Shown here: one piece after another, positions 25,058 through 33,851 of the stretch | How the letters are laid out: each line of letters begins with the position of its first letter | Position numbering within the stretch: the stretch's first letter is position 1 | Assembly (NCBI GenBank): GCA_964399635.1 | Contig: CAYNRU010000062.1 | Location: 31,435 to 95,434, forward strand | Direction: 5' to 3' | DNA from: UBA4615 sp964399635 | Lineage (GTDB): Bacteria; Pseudomonadota; Gammaproteobacteria; Burkholderiales; Burkholderiaceae_E | DNA length: 64,000 nt | Program-made: the position numbers and the translations under genes | Notes under the pieces: model-generated | Told to the model about the DNA's origin: nothing | Seen by the model: the letters and a program-made list of their open reading frames with translations, nothing else | Database searches by the model: none

Positions 25058-26862
25058 TGCGGATCCCCGCCCTGGCTGCGCGCGCGCTCGATCTCCTGCG
25101 CGTCGTCCGACAGCAGCCGCTCGAGCTGCACGCGGCCGGCCTGCATCGCCGCCATCAGCTGCTTCTCGTCATCGGCCAGGGCGAGCTGCTCGGCGAACTG
25201 CTGCTCGTCGTGCTCGCGGAACCGGTGCACGATCGAGCGGGCCTGGAACGCGCCGTTGCCGAGCAGGCGCAGCGCGCGCTCGGCGGTCTCGAGCGCCGAG
25301 CCGTAGGTCTCGCGGATCACCGGCACTTTGAGCCTGGCGAGCTCGAAGGCGTCGATCCGCCCGCGTGCGCGGGCGAGCAGGGCGAGGTCGGGGTAGTGGG
25401 CGCGGCAATGCTCGACGGTGCGCCTGACGGTCTCGGGGTCGTCCATCGCAAGCACCAGCAGCCGGGCCTCGGCCGCGCCCGCCTGCGCGAGCACGTCGGG
25501 GCGGCTCGCGTCGCCATAGAAGGCGCGGAACGCGAAGCGGCGCATCAGGTCGATCTGGGCCGGGTCGTGGTCGATGACGGTGACCGGCACGTGGCGCCCG
25601 AGCAGGATCCGCACGATGATCTGCCCGAAGCGCCCGGCGCCTGCGACGATCACCGCGCGGCGCTCGTCGATGGTGTCGAAGGCGCGCGCGGCGCCGCCGC
25701 GGTAGCGCGGCGCGATCCATCGCTCGTAGGCGACGAACAGCAGCGGCGTGGAGAGCATGGACAGCGCGACCGCCGCGGTCAGCAGCGCGGCCTCGCGCGC
25801 CGGCAGGATCCCGAAGCCCCTGGCCGAGGCCAGCAGCAGGAACGCGAACTCGCCCACGTGCGACAACGCGATCGCGAACACCCAGCCGTCCTGTGCGCGC
25901 AGCCCGAAGACGCGCCCGAGCAGCGCCAGCACCGCGAACTTGAGCACGACCGCGGCCAGCGCGATCAGCAGCACGGCCAGCGGCTCGGCCGCCACCACGC
26001 CCAGGTCGATCGCCATGCCGACCGCGATGAAGAACAGCCCGAGCAGCAGCCCCTTGAAGGGCTCCATGTCGACCTCGAGCTCCATCCGGTACTCGGAGTC
26101 GGCGAGCAGCACGCCCGCGATGAAGGCGCCCAGGCCCATCGAGAGCCCCACGCTCTGGGTGAGCCAGGCGCTGCCCACCACCAGCAGGAGCGCGAGCGCG
26201 ACGAAGATCTCGCGCGCGCCCACGCCGGCCGCGATCCGCAGCACCGGGCGCAGCGCCAGCCGGCCGGCCAGCACCATCGCGGCGATCATGCCGAGCGCAA
26301 GGCCGGCCTCGTGCCAGCCGAAGGCCTCGCCGCCCGGGGTGCCCGGGGGCGCCATCAGGCTGAGCAGCAGCAGCATCGGGATCACGGCCAGGTCCTGGAA
26401 CAGCGCGACCGAGAAGGTCGACTGACCCGGTGGCGACTTGACCAGGCCGCGCTCGGCGAGCACCTGCAGCGCGATCGGGGTCGAGGACATCGAGAAGGCC
26501 ATGCCCACCACCGCAGCCTGCGCCCAGCCCAGCCCCGCGGCCCGCGCCGCCAGCGCCACGGCCGCGGTGCTCAGCAGCACCTGCAGCAGGCCCAGCCCGA
26601 AGATGGCGTGACGCAGCGTCCACAGACGCCTGGGGTTGAGCTCGAGCCCGACCAGGAACAGCAGCAGCACCACGCCGAGCTCCGACACCTGCTGGACGTC
26701 GGCGAAGTCGGTGACGAGCCTCAGCCCCCACGGGCCGATCGCGACCCCGGCGACCAGGTAGCCGAGCACCGTGCCCAGCCCGATCCGCTTGAAGATGGGC
26801 ACCATCACCACGGCCGCGGCCAGGTAGATCAGCGCGGGCAGCAGGAATCCGGAACCGTGCAC
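25051..26862 (-). CDS. kefC: KefC-like glutathione-gated K+ efflux / monovalent cation:proton antiporter
   Basis: The 603-residue protein has a CPA2 antiporter domain (about 1-385, twelve helices, with FQDLAVIP at 155-162) and a C-terminal KTN/TrkA-N domain starting VIVAGAGRFGQ (GAGRFGQ at 408-414). The Kef regulatory loop is visible as ELEVDMEPFKG at 261-271, where E. coli KefC has HALESDIEPFKG, so the His is replaced while the acidic residues remain. These systems export K+ and acidify the cytoplasm when glutathione adducts of electrophiles accumulate. GTG at 26862 lies 1 bp after the kefF stop. Confidence 0.85.
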   Translation of the reverse strand: MHGSGFLLPALIYLAAAVVMVPIFKRIGLGTVLGYLVAGVAIGPWGLRLVTDFADVQQVSELGVVLLLFLVGLELNPRRLWTLRHAIFGLGLLQVLLSTAAVALAARAAGLGWAQAAVVGMAFSMSSTPIALQVLAERGLVKSPPGQSTFSVALFQDLAVIPMLLLLSLMAPPGTPGGEAFGWHEAGLALGMIAAMVLAGRLALRPVLRIAAGVGAREIFVALALLLVVGSAWLTQSVGLSMGLGAFIAGVLLADSEYRMELEVDMEPFKGLLLGLFFIAVGMAIDLGVVAAEPLAVLLIALAAVVLKFAVLALLGRVFGLRAQDGWVFAIALSHVGEFAFLLLASARGFGILPAREAALLTAAVALSMLSTPLLFVAYERWIAPRYRGGAARAFDTIDERRAVIVAGAGRFGQIIVRILLGRHVPVTVIDHDPAQIDLMRRFAFRAFYGDASRPDVLAQAGAAEARLLVLAMDDPETVRRTVEHCRAHYPDLALLARARGRIDAFELARLKVPVIRETYGSALETAERALRLLGNGAFQARSIVHRFREHDEQQFAEQLALADDEKQLMAAMQAGRVQLERLLSDDAQEIERARSQGGDPQW

Positions 26863-26863
26863 C

Positions 26864-27433
26864 TCAGGCCCCCTGCGCGCGGGCGAGCAGGTCCAGCAGG
26901 AAGTCGCGGTAGCCGGCGCAGGCCGCCTCCAGCGCGGCCGCGTCCAGCGCCTCGGCCGAGTGCACCGCGAACGGCGGGTGCCAGCGCATGCCGCACAGGC
27001 GTGCCGACTGCAGGTACGGCTTCATGTAGTCGTCCAGGGAGAAGTAGTTGGCCCGCCCGGTGGGGTCGTCGGCCGGGTCGGCCCGGCCGCTGTAGGAATG
27101 CGCCGACCCGGCGGTGGTGAGCGCGTGGGTCCAGGTCTTGCCTGACGTGGCCGTGGCGTGCCGGCCGTAGGCCCAGCCTTCGGTCAGGGTCGTGTCCATC
27201 CACTGCTTGAGCAGGGGCGGTACCCCGTACCAGTACATCGGGTGCTGGAGCACCACTGCGTGGTGCGCCTCGACCAGCGCCTGCTCGCGGGCGCGGTCGA
27301 TGAAGCCGTGCGGGTAGGCCTCGTAGAGGTCGTGCACGGTGACCCCCGCGACCTGTCTGGCGGTCGCGGCGAGCGCGGCGTTGACCCGGGAGGCGGGGAC
27401 GTTGGGATGGGCGTGGAGCACGAGCACCGACAT
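26864..27433 (-). CDS. kefF: KefF-type NAD(P)H:quinone oxidoreductase, ancillary Kef subunit
   Basis: The 189-residue flavodoxin-like protein has the FMN-binding N-terminus VLVLHAHPNVPASRVN, the VLQHPMYWYGVPPLLKQWMD block and GKTWTHALTTAGS typical of KefF, NQO1-like oxidoreductases. KefF activates KefC and reduces quinones or other electrophiles. It is the first gene of kefF-kefC-MFS, separated from kefC by 1 bp. The start at 27433 (MSVLVLH) gives the normal family length; an in-frame upstream codon at 27529 adds 32 unsupported residues. Confidence 0.85.
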   Translation of the reverse strand: MSVLVLHAHPNVPASRVNAALAATARQVAGVTVHDLYEAYPHGFIDRAREQALVEAHHAVVLQHPMYWYGVPPLLKQWMDTTLTEGWAYGRHATATSGKTWTHALTTAGSAHSYSGRADPADDPTGRANYFSLDDYMKPYLQSARLCGMRWHPPFAVHSAEALDAAALEAACAGYRDFLLDLLARAQGA

Positions 27434-27804
27434 CGGGGCGGGCCTTGCGAAAATGCTGCCGGCGGCGGCGCAGCCGCCATTCGTGCGTGCGTGACTTCCG
27501 TCAATCGGAAGGCTCGCGCCCTGTGGCACCGTTGGCCGCCGACGATGGTGCCGGCATCCTGTGGACCACGGCGGTCGGTGTAAACTTTACGGTCAGCCCC
27601 GCAAAACCAAAAGCATGGCGGAACGGGTGAACGAGATGACCCAGCGACGCTCCGAAGGAGACACGATGCCGTACCGGCAGGCGGTCGGGCGGAGATCGCA
27701 CAGTGGGCGGCGGGCCGGATGACGCCCCCCGCCCCAGCGGGTGCCTGCCCCCTCGAGCGTGGCGGCGCCCCGTGCCGATTGACAACCTTGACCCGGAGTC
27801 TCGC
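27434..27804. other. 371-bp divergent intergenic region between kefF and pckG
   Basis: No gene is evident. It is less GC-rich than the surrounding sequence. A small inverted repeat GTAAA-C-TTTAC lies at 27580-27590, followed by an A-rich run at about 27601-27613. The pckG promoter must lie in this region or in the preceding bases, but I cannot identify a confident -35/-10 pair. A short leader of about 200 bp separates the repeat from the pckG start. Confidence 0.4.
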
Positions 27805-29682
27805 ATGAACCATCCCTACGTCGCCTCGGCCGTGCAGGCCGGCGTGACCGCACCGGATCACGTCCGGCACCAGGGCCTGATCGATTGGGTCGCGTCCGTC
27901 GCCGCGCTCACGCGCCCGGCCCGCATCGTCTGGGCCGACGGCAGCCAGCAGGAGTATGACCGCCTGTGCGACGAGATGGTCGCCTCCGGGACGATGCGCC
28001 GGCTCGACCCGGTCAAGCGCCCCCACTCCTTCCTCGCCTGCTCGGACCCGACCGACGTGGCCCGGGTCGAGGACCGCACCTTCATCTGCTCGCAGCGCGC
28101 CGAGGATGCCGGCCCCACCAACAACTGGACCGATCCGGCCGAGATGCGCCAGACGCTGCGCGGCCTGTTCGAGGGCTGCATGGCCGGGCGCACGCTGTAC
28201 GTGATCCCGTTCTCGATGGGCCCGCTCGGCTCGCCGATCGCCCACGTCGGCGTCGAGATCACCGACAGCCCCTACGTGGTCGTCAGCATGCGCACGATGA
28301 CGCGGATGGGCCGCGATGTGTACGAGGTGCTCGGCGAGGACGGCGGCTTCGTGCCCTGCGTGCACTCGGTCGGCAAGCCGCTCGCCTCCGGCGAGAAGGA
28401 CGTGCCGTGGCCGTGCAACCCCACCAAGTACATCGTCCACTATCCCGAGACCCGCGAGATCTGGTCGTTCGGGTCGGGCTACGGGGGCAACGCGCTGCTG
28501 GGCAAGAAGTGCTTCGCGCTGCGCATCGCCTCCAACATGGGCCGCCAGGACGTCGCCGCGGGCGGCATCGGCTGGCTGGCCGAGCACATGCTGATCCTGG
28601 GCGTGACCTCGCCCGAGGGCCGCAAGTACCACGTGGCGGCGGCCTTCCCGTCGGCCTGCGGCAAGACCAACTTCGCGATGCTGATCCCGCCGGCCAGCAT
28701 GCAGGGCTGGAAGGTCACGACCATCGGCGACGACATCGCCTGGATCAAGCCGCATGCCAACGGCCGGCTCTACGCGATCAACCCCGAGGCCGGCTACTTC
28801 GGCGTGGCGCCGGGCACCAACGAGAAGACCAACTTCAACTGCATGGCCTCGCTCAAGGCCAACACCATCTTCACCAACGTCGCGCTGACCGATGACGGCG
28901 ACGTGTGGTGGGAGGGCATGACCAAGGAGCCGCCGGCGCACCTGATCGACTGGCAGGGCAAGGACTGGACGCCCGCCGACGGCCTGGCCGGCCGCAAGGC
29001 CGCGCATCCCAACGCACGCTTCACCGTGGCGGCGTCGCAGAACCCCGCGATCGACCCGCAGTGGGACGACCCGGAGGGCGTGCCGATCGACGCCTTCATC
29101 TTCGGGGGGCGCCGCTCCACCACGGTGCCGCTGGTCACGCAGGCGCGCAACTGGACCGAGGGCGTCTACATGGCCGCGACCATGGGCTCCGAGACCACCG
29201 CCGCGGCCGCCGGCAAGCAGGGCGTGGTGCGCCGCGATCCGTTCGCGATGCTGCCTTTCTGCGGCTACAACATGGCCGACTACTTCCGCCACTGGCTGGA
29301 CCTCGGCCACCGGCTGGAGGTGGCCCACGCGAAGCTGCCGGCGATCTTCTGCGTCAACTGGTTCCGCACCGACGCGCAGGGCCGCTTCGTGTGGCCCGGC
29401 TACAGCGAGAACATGCGCGTGCTGCAGTGGATGATCGGGCGGATCGAGGCCAGGGCGGGCGGCGTCGAGCACGTCTTCGGCACCAGCCCGCGCTTCGAGG
29501 ACCTGAGCTGGGAGGGCCTGGACTTCTCGCGCGGCGATTTCGAGAAGATCACCGCGATCGACAAGGCGCAGTGGCTGGCGGAGTTCGAGCTGCACGCCGA
29601 GCTGTTCAGGACGCTCTCGCACGGGCTGCCCCACCAGCTGCCCGACACCAAGGCGGCGCTGGAGAAGCGGCTGGCGGCCTGA
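27805..29682 (+). CDS. pckG: phosphoenolpyruvate carboxykinase (GTP)
   Basis: The 625-residue enzyme interconverts oxaloacetate + GTP and PEP + CO2 + GDP, the entry to gluconeogenesis. It has the GTP-PEPCK hallmarks: NNWTDPAEM (106-114), VIPFSMGPLGSPI, the P-loop FPSACGKTN (281-289) with catalytic Cys285, the metal site GDDIAW (308-313), and the C-terminal VNWFR guanine-binding region. Length is typical. Many betaproteobacteria use this GTP form rather than the ATP form. It is monocistronic and convergent with the ankyrin gene. Confidence 0.96.
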   Translation: MNHPYVASAVQAGVTAPDHVRHQGLIDWVASVAALTRPARIVWADGSQQEYDRLCDEMVASGTMRRLDPVKRPHSFLACSDPTDVARVEDRTFICSQRAEDAGPTNNWTDPAEMRQTLRGLFEGCMAGRTLYVIPFSMGPLGSPIAHVGVEITDSPYVVVSMRTMTRMGRDVYEVLGEDGGFVPCVHSVGKPLASGEKDVPWPCNPTKYIVHYPETREIWSFGSGYGGNALLGKKCFALRIASNMGRQDVAAGGIGWLAEHMLILGVTSPEGRKYHVAAAFPSACGKTNFAMLIPPASMQGWKVTTIGDDIAWIKPHANGRLYAINPEAGYFGVAPGTNEKTNFNCMASLKANTIFTNVALTDDGDVWWEGMTKEPPAHLIDWQGKDWTPADGLAGRKAAHPNARFTVAASQNPAIDPQWDDPEGVPIDAFIFGGRRSTTVPLVTQARNWTEGVYMAATMGSETTAAAAGKQGVVRRDPFAMLPFCGYNMADYFRHWLDLGHRLEVAHAKLPAIFCVNWFRTDAQGRFVWPGYSENMRVLQWMIGRIEARAGGVEHVFGTSPRFEDLSWEGLDFSRGDFEKITAIDKAQWLAEFELHAELFRTLSHGLPHQLPDTKAALEKRLAA

Positions 29683-29800
29683 GCGCGGGCCGGTCGGCCA
29701 CCACCGGAGCCCGGTCACGCCACCCGGGTGGACGTGAAGGAGGGCGCGCTCCCGTTCATGCCGCAGGCGCGCCCCGCGACCTGCGCCCTGCGCTCAGCGC

Positions 29801-30529
29801 TCAGCGCGCGCCCGCGGCCTCGAGCATTCCGACCATCGCCCCGTGGCCACGCTCGCGGGCGAGCGCGAGCGGGCTGCGGCCAGCGCGGTCGGCGAGCGAG
29901 GTGCTCGCGCCGGCCTCGAGCAGCGCGCGCAGGCAGGCCTGGTGGCGCGGGCCGCCGTCGCCGAGCACGATCGCCTCGATGAGCGCGGTCCAGTGCAGGT
30001 TGTTCACATGGTCGAGCGGCGCGCCGGCGGCGATCAGCCGGCGCACCACGCCGTCGTGGCCGAGGTGCGCGGCGGCGATCAGCGCGGTGCCGTCGTAGCG
30101 GCTGGTGACGAGCCTGGCGCTCGCGCCCCCGGCGAGCAGCAGGGCGAGGGTCGGCTCGTCGTCGGCGACCGCGGCGATGGTCACCGCGTCGTAGCGGTCG
30201 GCGTCGAGGGCGGCGGTGTCGGCGCCGGCCTCGAGCAACGCGCGCACGGCGTCGCGCTGCCTGGCGAAGGTGGCCACGTGCAGCGGGGTGCGGCGGTTGG
30301 CGTCGCGTGACTCGAGGCTCGCGCGGTCGGCGGCGGCGAGCCGCCGGATCGCCTGCGCGTCGCCGGCGTGCGCGGCCGCGTGCAGGCCGGTGTAGGCGCG
30401 GGCCTCGGCGGGCGAGGGGGCGGTCTGCGCTGGCGCCCGTGGTGCGGCGCAGGCGAGTGCCGCGGCGAGGGCCGCCGCGGCGGCGAGCCGCGCGAGGCGG
30501 GACGGCACGGCGTGCGTGCGCGGGCCCAC
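29801..30529 (-). CDS. secreted ankyrin-repeat protein
   Basis: The 242-residue product starts with a long signal peptide (cleavage near APAQT, about residue 35). At least five ankyrin repeats follow: TGLHAAAHAGDAQAIRRL, TPLHVATFARQRDAVRALLEAGAD, DAVTIAAVADDEPTLALLLAGGA, TALIAAAHLGHDGVVRRLIAAGAP, and SPLALARERGHGAMVGMLEAAGA. It is predicted to be periplasmic; ankyrin domains bind protein partners. No catalase or other enzyme gene that often pairs with such proteins is present. It is 6 bp from the Bug receptor gene stop on the same strand. Confidence 0.8.
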   Translation of the reverse strand: MGPRTHAVPSRLARLAAAAALAAALACAAPRAPAQTAPSPAEARAYTGLHAAAHAGDAQAIRRLAAADRASLESRDANRRTPLHVATFARQRDAVRALLEAGADTAALDADRYDAVTIAAVADDEPTLALLLAGGASARLVTSRYDGTALIAAAHLGHDGVVRRLIAAGAPLDHVNNLHWTALIEAIVLGDGGPRHQACLRALLEAGASTSLADRAGRSPLALARERGHGAMVGMLEAAGAR

Positions 30530-30535
30530 CCGGCG

Positions 30536-31558
30536 TCAGCCCTCCGCCTTCACGCCCGAGACCTTGACGATCTCGGTCCACCTCGCAACCTCGGCGCGAT
30601 GGAACGCGGCGAACTGCTCGGGCGTCGACACCACCGGGTCGATGAACTGCGCCTCGATCTTGCTCCGCGTTTCGGGCTCCCCCAGCACCGCGGCCACGGC
30701 CGAGCCGATCGTCTGCACCACCCTCGGCGGCACGCCGGCCGGGCCGAACAGCCCGAAGAAGCCCATCCCCTCGAGCTCGCGCAGGCCGAGCTCGCTCACC
30801 GTCGGCACGTCCGGAAACAGCGGGATCCGCTGCGGCGACGACACGGCGAGCACGCGGACACGGCCCTCGCGCGCCTGCTGCACGATGCCGCCGGCGGTCG
30901 CGAACATGGCCGTGATGTGGCCGCCGAGCAGGTCGTTGAGCGCCGGCGCCGTGCCCTTGTAGGGGACGTGGCGCATCTGCACGCCGGCCGATTTGGCCAG
31001 CATGAACCCGCGCAGGTGCTGCGACAGGCCCACCCCGGGCGAGCCGTAGGTGACCGCGTCGGGCTTGGCGCGGGCGAGCTCGATCAGGTCCTTGACCGAG
31101 CGGATCGGCGAGTTTGCCGCGACCACCAGCAGGTCGGGCGCCGACGCGACGTGGGCCACCGGGGTGAAGTCGCGGATCGCGTCGTAGGGCGGGGGCTGCA
31201 TCAGCGCGGGCACGATCGCATGGGTCGAGGAGTGACCCATGATCATCGTGTAGCCGTCGGGCGCGGAGGTCATCACGAACTTCGTGCCGATGACCCCGGA
31301 GGCGCCGGCCCGGTTGTCGACGACGACCGGGTGCTTCCAGCGCGTGCTCAGCCGCTCGGCGACGAGCCGCGCGAGGAAGTCGGTGCCACCGCCTGGGGCG
31401 CCGCCCACCACGATGCGCACCGTGCGGTCGGGGAAGTCCGACTGCGCGAGCGCGCCGCGCGCCGGCAGCATGCCGGCCGCGAGCGCGCCCAGCACCGCCT
31501 GGCCGAGGCGGCGCCGTGGCAGTCTCGCCCTCCCCGGGACGGTCTCGTACCGCCTCAC
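30536..31558 (-). CDS. Bug/TctC family periplasmic substrate-binding protein
   Basis: The 340-residue protein has an Arg-rich N-terminus with a secretion signal (QAVLGALAAGMLPARGALA, cleavage near ALAQS). The mature part has the Bug hallmarks: FPDRTVRIVVGGAPGGGTDFLARLVAERL, VVVDNRAGASGVIGTKFV, the YGSPGVGLSQHL segment, and VPYKGTAPALNDLLGGHI. Bug proteins are strongly expanded in Burkholderiales and bind carboxylic acids, amino acids or aromatic acids. The GTG start overlaps the stop of the TauD-type gene (GTGA), so the two are coupled and the ligand may be the dioxygenase substrate. No TctAB permease genes are nearby. Confidence 0.88.
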   Translation of the reverse strand: MRRYETVPGRARLPRRRLGQAVLGALAAGMLPARGALAQSDFPDRTVRIVVGGAPGGGTDFLARLVAERLSTRWKHPVVVDNRAGASGVIGTKFVMTSAPDGYTMIMGHSSTHAIVPALMQPPPYDAIRDFTPVAHVASAPDLLVVAANSPIRSVKDLIELARAKPDAVTYGSPGVGLSQHLRGFMLAKSAGVQMRHVPYKGTAPALNDLLGGHITAMFATAGGIVQQAREGRVRVLAVSSPQRIPLFPDVPTVSELGLRELEGMGFFGLFGPAGVPPRVVQTIGSAVAAVLGEPETRSKIEAQFIDPVVSTPEQFAAFHRAEVARWTEIVKVSGVKAEG

Positions 31559-32439
31559 GACAGCACCGGCTCGCCGGTGACCTGGGTGCGCCACAGCAGC
31601 CGGCGCGTCGAGGGATCGAAGCCGTCGCGCCGGTGCATGGTGCAGCGGTTGTCCCACAGCACCAGGTCGCCGAGCTGCCAGACCTGGGTCCATGCGAACT
31701 CGGGGCGGCTCGCGTGCGCCCACAGCGCGTCGAGCAGGGCCTCGCTCTCCTCGAGCGGCAGGCCGCTCAGGTAGGCGTTGCGGCGTCTGCCCAGGAACAG
31801 GCTGCGGCGTCCGCTCACCGGATGCCGGCGAACGACCGGATGCACCGCGCCGACCGTGCGCCGCGGATCGTTGATGTCCTCGTAGCCCAGGCGCAGCTGC
31901 CCCGCGCTGTTGCGGCTCGCGTCGTGCACGCAGGTGAGCGACTCGATGCGCCGGCGCGTCGCCTCGGGCAGCGTCTCGTAGGCCCGCTCCATGTTGGCGA
32001 ACTGCGTGTCGCCCCCGGCGGGCGGGATCTCGACCGCATACAGCGCGCTCGCCTTGGGCGGCAGCGGGTTGTAGGTCATGTCGGCGTGCCACACGGATTC
32101 GTAGGCGCCGAGCCCGCCGATCGGCTTGCCGTCGACGACCACGTTGGAGATCACGGTGATCTCCGGGTAGTCGCCCTCGAAGGCCTTGCCCATGGCGGCG
32201 CTCGCGATGGGGCGCGCATCCAGCGTGCCGAGCCTGCGCGAGAACGCGATCAGCGCGTCGAGCGTGAGCCCGTGCTGGCCCCGAAAGCGCAGCACGAGGT
32301 GCTGCGTCCAGGCATCGAGCAGCGCCTCGAGCGCGGCACCGCCCAGCGGCGCGCGCAGGTCGATCCCGGTGATGTCAGCGCCCAGGGCGTCGCCCGAAGG
32401 CAGCACTCCGATGGCTGCGGCCGTGGCAGTCGTGCTCAT
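31555..32439 (-). CDS. TauD/TfdA family alpha-ketoglutarate-dependent dioxygenase
   Basis: The 294-residue Fe(II)/2-oxoglutarate oxygenase has the facial triad His118-x-Asp120 in WHADMTYN and His269 in NRCTMHRRDGFD, plus the 2-oxoglutarate arginine near R280 and the segment AGGDTQFANM. Family members oxidise taurine, sulfonates, 2,4-D or other compounds, releasing sulfite or cleaving ethers. The substrate here is unknown; the genetic coupling with the Bug receptor suggests an organic acid or sulfonate. ATG at 32439 is preceded by GGAGA. Confidence 0.88.
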   Translation of the reverse strand: MSTTATAAAIGVLPSGDALGADITGIDLRAPLGGAALEALLDAWTQHLVLRFRGQHGLTLDALIAFSRRLGTLDARPIASAAMGKAFEGDYPEITVISNVVVDGKPIGGLGAYESVWHADMTYNPLPPKASALYAVEIPPAGGDTQFANMERAYETLPEATRRRIESLTCVHDASRNSAGQLRLGYEDINDPRRTVGAVHPVVRRHPVSGRRSLFLGRRRNAYLSGLPLEESEALLDALWAHASRPEFAWTQVWQLGDLVLWDNRCTMHRRDGFDPSTRRLLWRTQVTGEPVLS

Positions 32440-32501
32440 GGTGGTCTCCTGTGTCCTCGTGCGATGCCTCGGCGCAGTGTGGTGCGCCGGGTCGGCGCAC
32501 G

Positions 32502-33785
32502 TCAAACCCGTGTGCCGGATCGGGCTTGCGCGCGCCGGTTGGCCGCGCGGCCCACGCCCATCGCGTTGACGATCAGCAGCGCCTGGAACAGCGCGATGCC
32601 GAGCCAGACCGCCGCGGGCATGCCGTGGTCCATCAGCCAGCCGAAGGCCACCGGCGCGATCGCCATGCCGGCGTCGAGTCCGGAGTAGACCAGCCCGTAG
32701 ACCCGCCCGGTGGCGCTCGGCGGGCTCGCGCGGCGCACCAGCAGGTCGCGCGCCGGGCCGGCGGTGCCCGAGCCGAAGCCCATCAGCCCGAACAGCACCG
32801 GCACGACCCAGGCGGGCATGGCGAGCAGCGCGAGCGCGAGCGACACGGCGGTCGCGAGCGCGTAGCCGCCGGCGACGATCGACTCGGCGCGCGACGGGTC
32901 GCCGGCGGCCCAGCCGCCCACGAGCGTGCCGGCGGCGCTCGACAGCATGTAGACCGTCAGGCAGGTCGCCGCCCAGGAGGGCGCCACCGCGTGCAGCTGG
33001 CGCGCCGCCTCGGGCCCGAAGCTCTGGATGGCGCCGAAGGAGATGGCGAGCGTGAGGAAGAACAGGAAGCTCAGCCACACCGCGGGCAGGCGCATGAACG
33101 CGAACGAGTCCTCGTCGGGGCCGGCCGCGGCGCGCGGCGCGCCGCGCGCGGTGCCCAGCACGCCGACCGGCGCGCCCGCGAGCAGCGCGCGGTGCGCCCA
33201 GACCAGCACCAGCAGGCCCGCGGCCAGCAGCGCCGCCGCCGCCACCGCGACCCGCCAGCCCGCCAGGCCGGTGATGCCCACGAGGAACACCGGCGCGAGC
33301 GCCCAGCCCAGGTTGCCCGCGACCGAGTGCACCGCGTAGGCGCGCGAGAGCCGCGCCGGCGCGATGCGGGCGTTGAGGATGGAGTAGTCCACCGGGTGGA
33401 AGGGGGCGTTGCCCAGGCCCGCGAGCGCGCAGCCGACCATCAGCGTCGCGTAGTCGGGCGCCATCGACAGCACCAGTGCCGACGCGACGAAGGCGGCGAG
33501 GCTCGCGAGCAGCACCGGCACCGCGCCGATCCGGTCGACCACGAATCCGGCGAGCGCCTGGCCCACCCCGGAGACGACGAAGAACACGGTCATCAGCAGG
33601 CCGAGCTCCGCGTAGCTGACGCCGAACTCGACCTTCAGCCACGGGAACAGCGGCGCGATGATCAGGTGGAAGAAGTGCGAGCAGGCATGCGCGGCCGACA
33701 GGACGGTCACGGTGCGCCGGTCGCCGCGGCCGGGCGTGCCGGCGTGCAGGGCGTCGCCGGGGAGGCTGGCTGCGGAGGCGGTCAT
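32502..33785 (-). CDS. MFS transporter
   Basis: The 427-residue protein has twelve predicted helices. The N-terminal region HACSHFFHLIIAPLFPWLKVEFGVSYAELGLLMTVFFVVSGVGQALAGFVVDRIG resembles the fosmidomycin-resistance (Fsr) group of MFS proteins, and ALAGLGNAPFHPVDYSILNARI matches the Fsr motif around helix 4. The substrate is unknown. The two halves are joined by a Pro/Ala-rich cytoplasmic loop. It lies upstream of the TauD-Bug pair in the same direction, so it may export a product or import the substrate. Confidence 0.83.
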   Translation of the reverse strand: MTASAASLPGDALHAGTPGRGDRRTVTVLSAAHACSHFFHLIIAPLFPWLKVEFGVSYAELGLLMTVFFVVSGVGQALAGFVVDRIGAVPVLLASLAAFVASALVLSMAPDYATLMVGCALAGLGNAPFHPVDYSILNARIAPARLSRAYAVHSVAGNLGWALAPVFLVGITGLAGWRVAVAAAALLAAGLLVLVWAHRALLAGAPVGVLGTARGAPRAAAGPDEDSFAFMRLPAVWLSFLFFLTLAISFGAIQSFGPEAARQLHAVAPSWAATCLTVYMLSSAAGTLVGGWAAGDPSRAESIVAGGYALATAVSLALALLAMPAWVVPVLFGLMGFGSGTAGPARDLLVRRASPPSATGRVYGLVYSGLDAGMAIAPVAFGWLMDHGMPAAVWLGIALFQALLIVNAMGVGRAANRRAQARSGTRV

Positions 33786-33851
33786 CGGCCGAGGATATCG
33801 GAAGCGCGCGGGCGCCGCCCGCGACGGGCGGGCGTCGGGCCGCGCCCGGGC

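Noticed and set aside
21917..25306. An 1129-codon open frame antisense to the hydratase, kinase, MFS and neighbouring genes
   Set aside because: Same artefact: low-complexity Arg/Ala/Gly reading opposite real genes with family motifs.
27703..27804. In-frame extension of pckG upstream to 27703
   Set aside because: Family length and conserved N-terminus begin at the ATG at 27805; the extra 34 residues are not supported.
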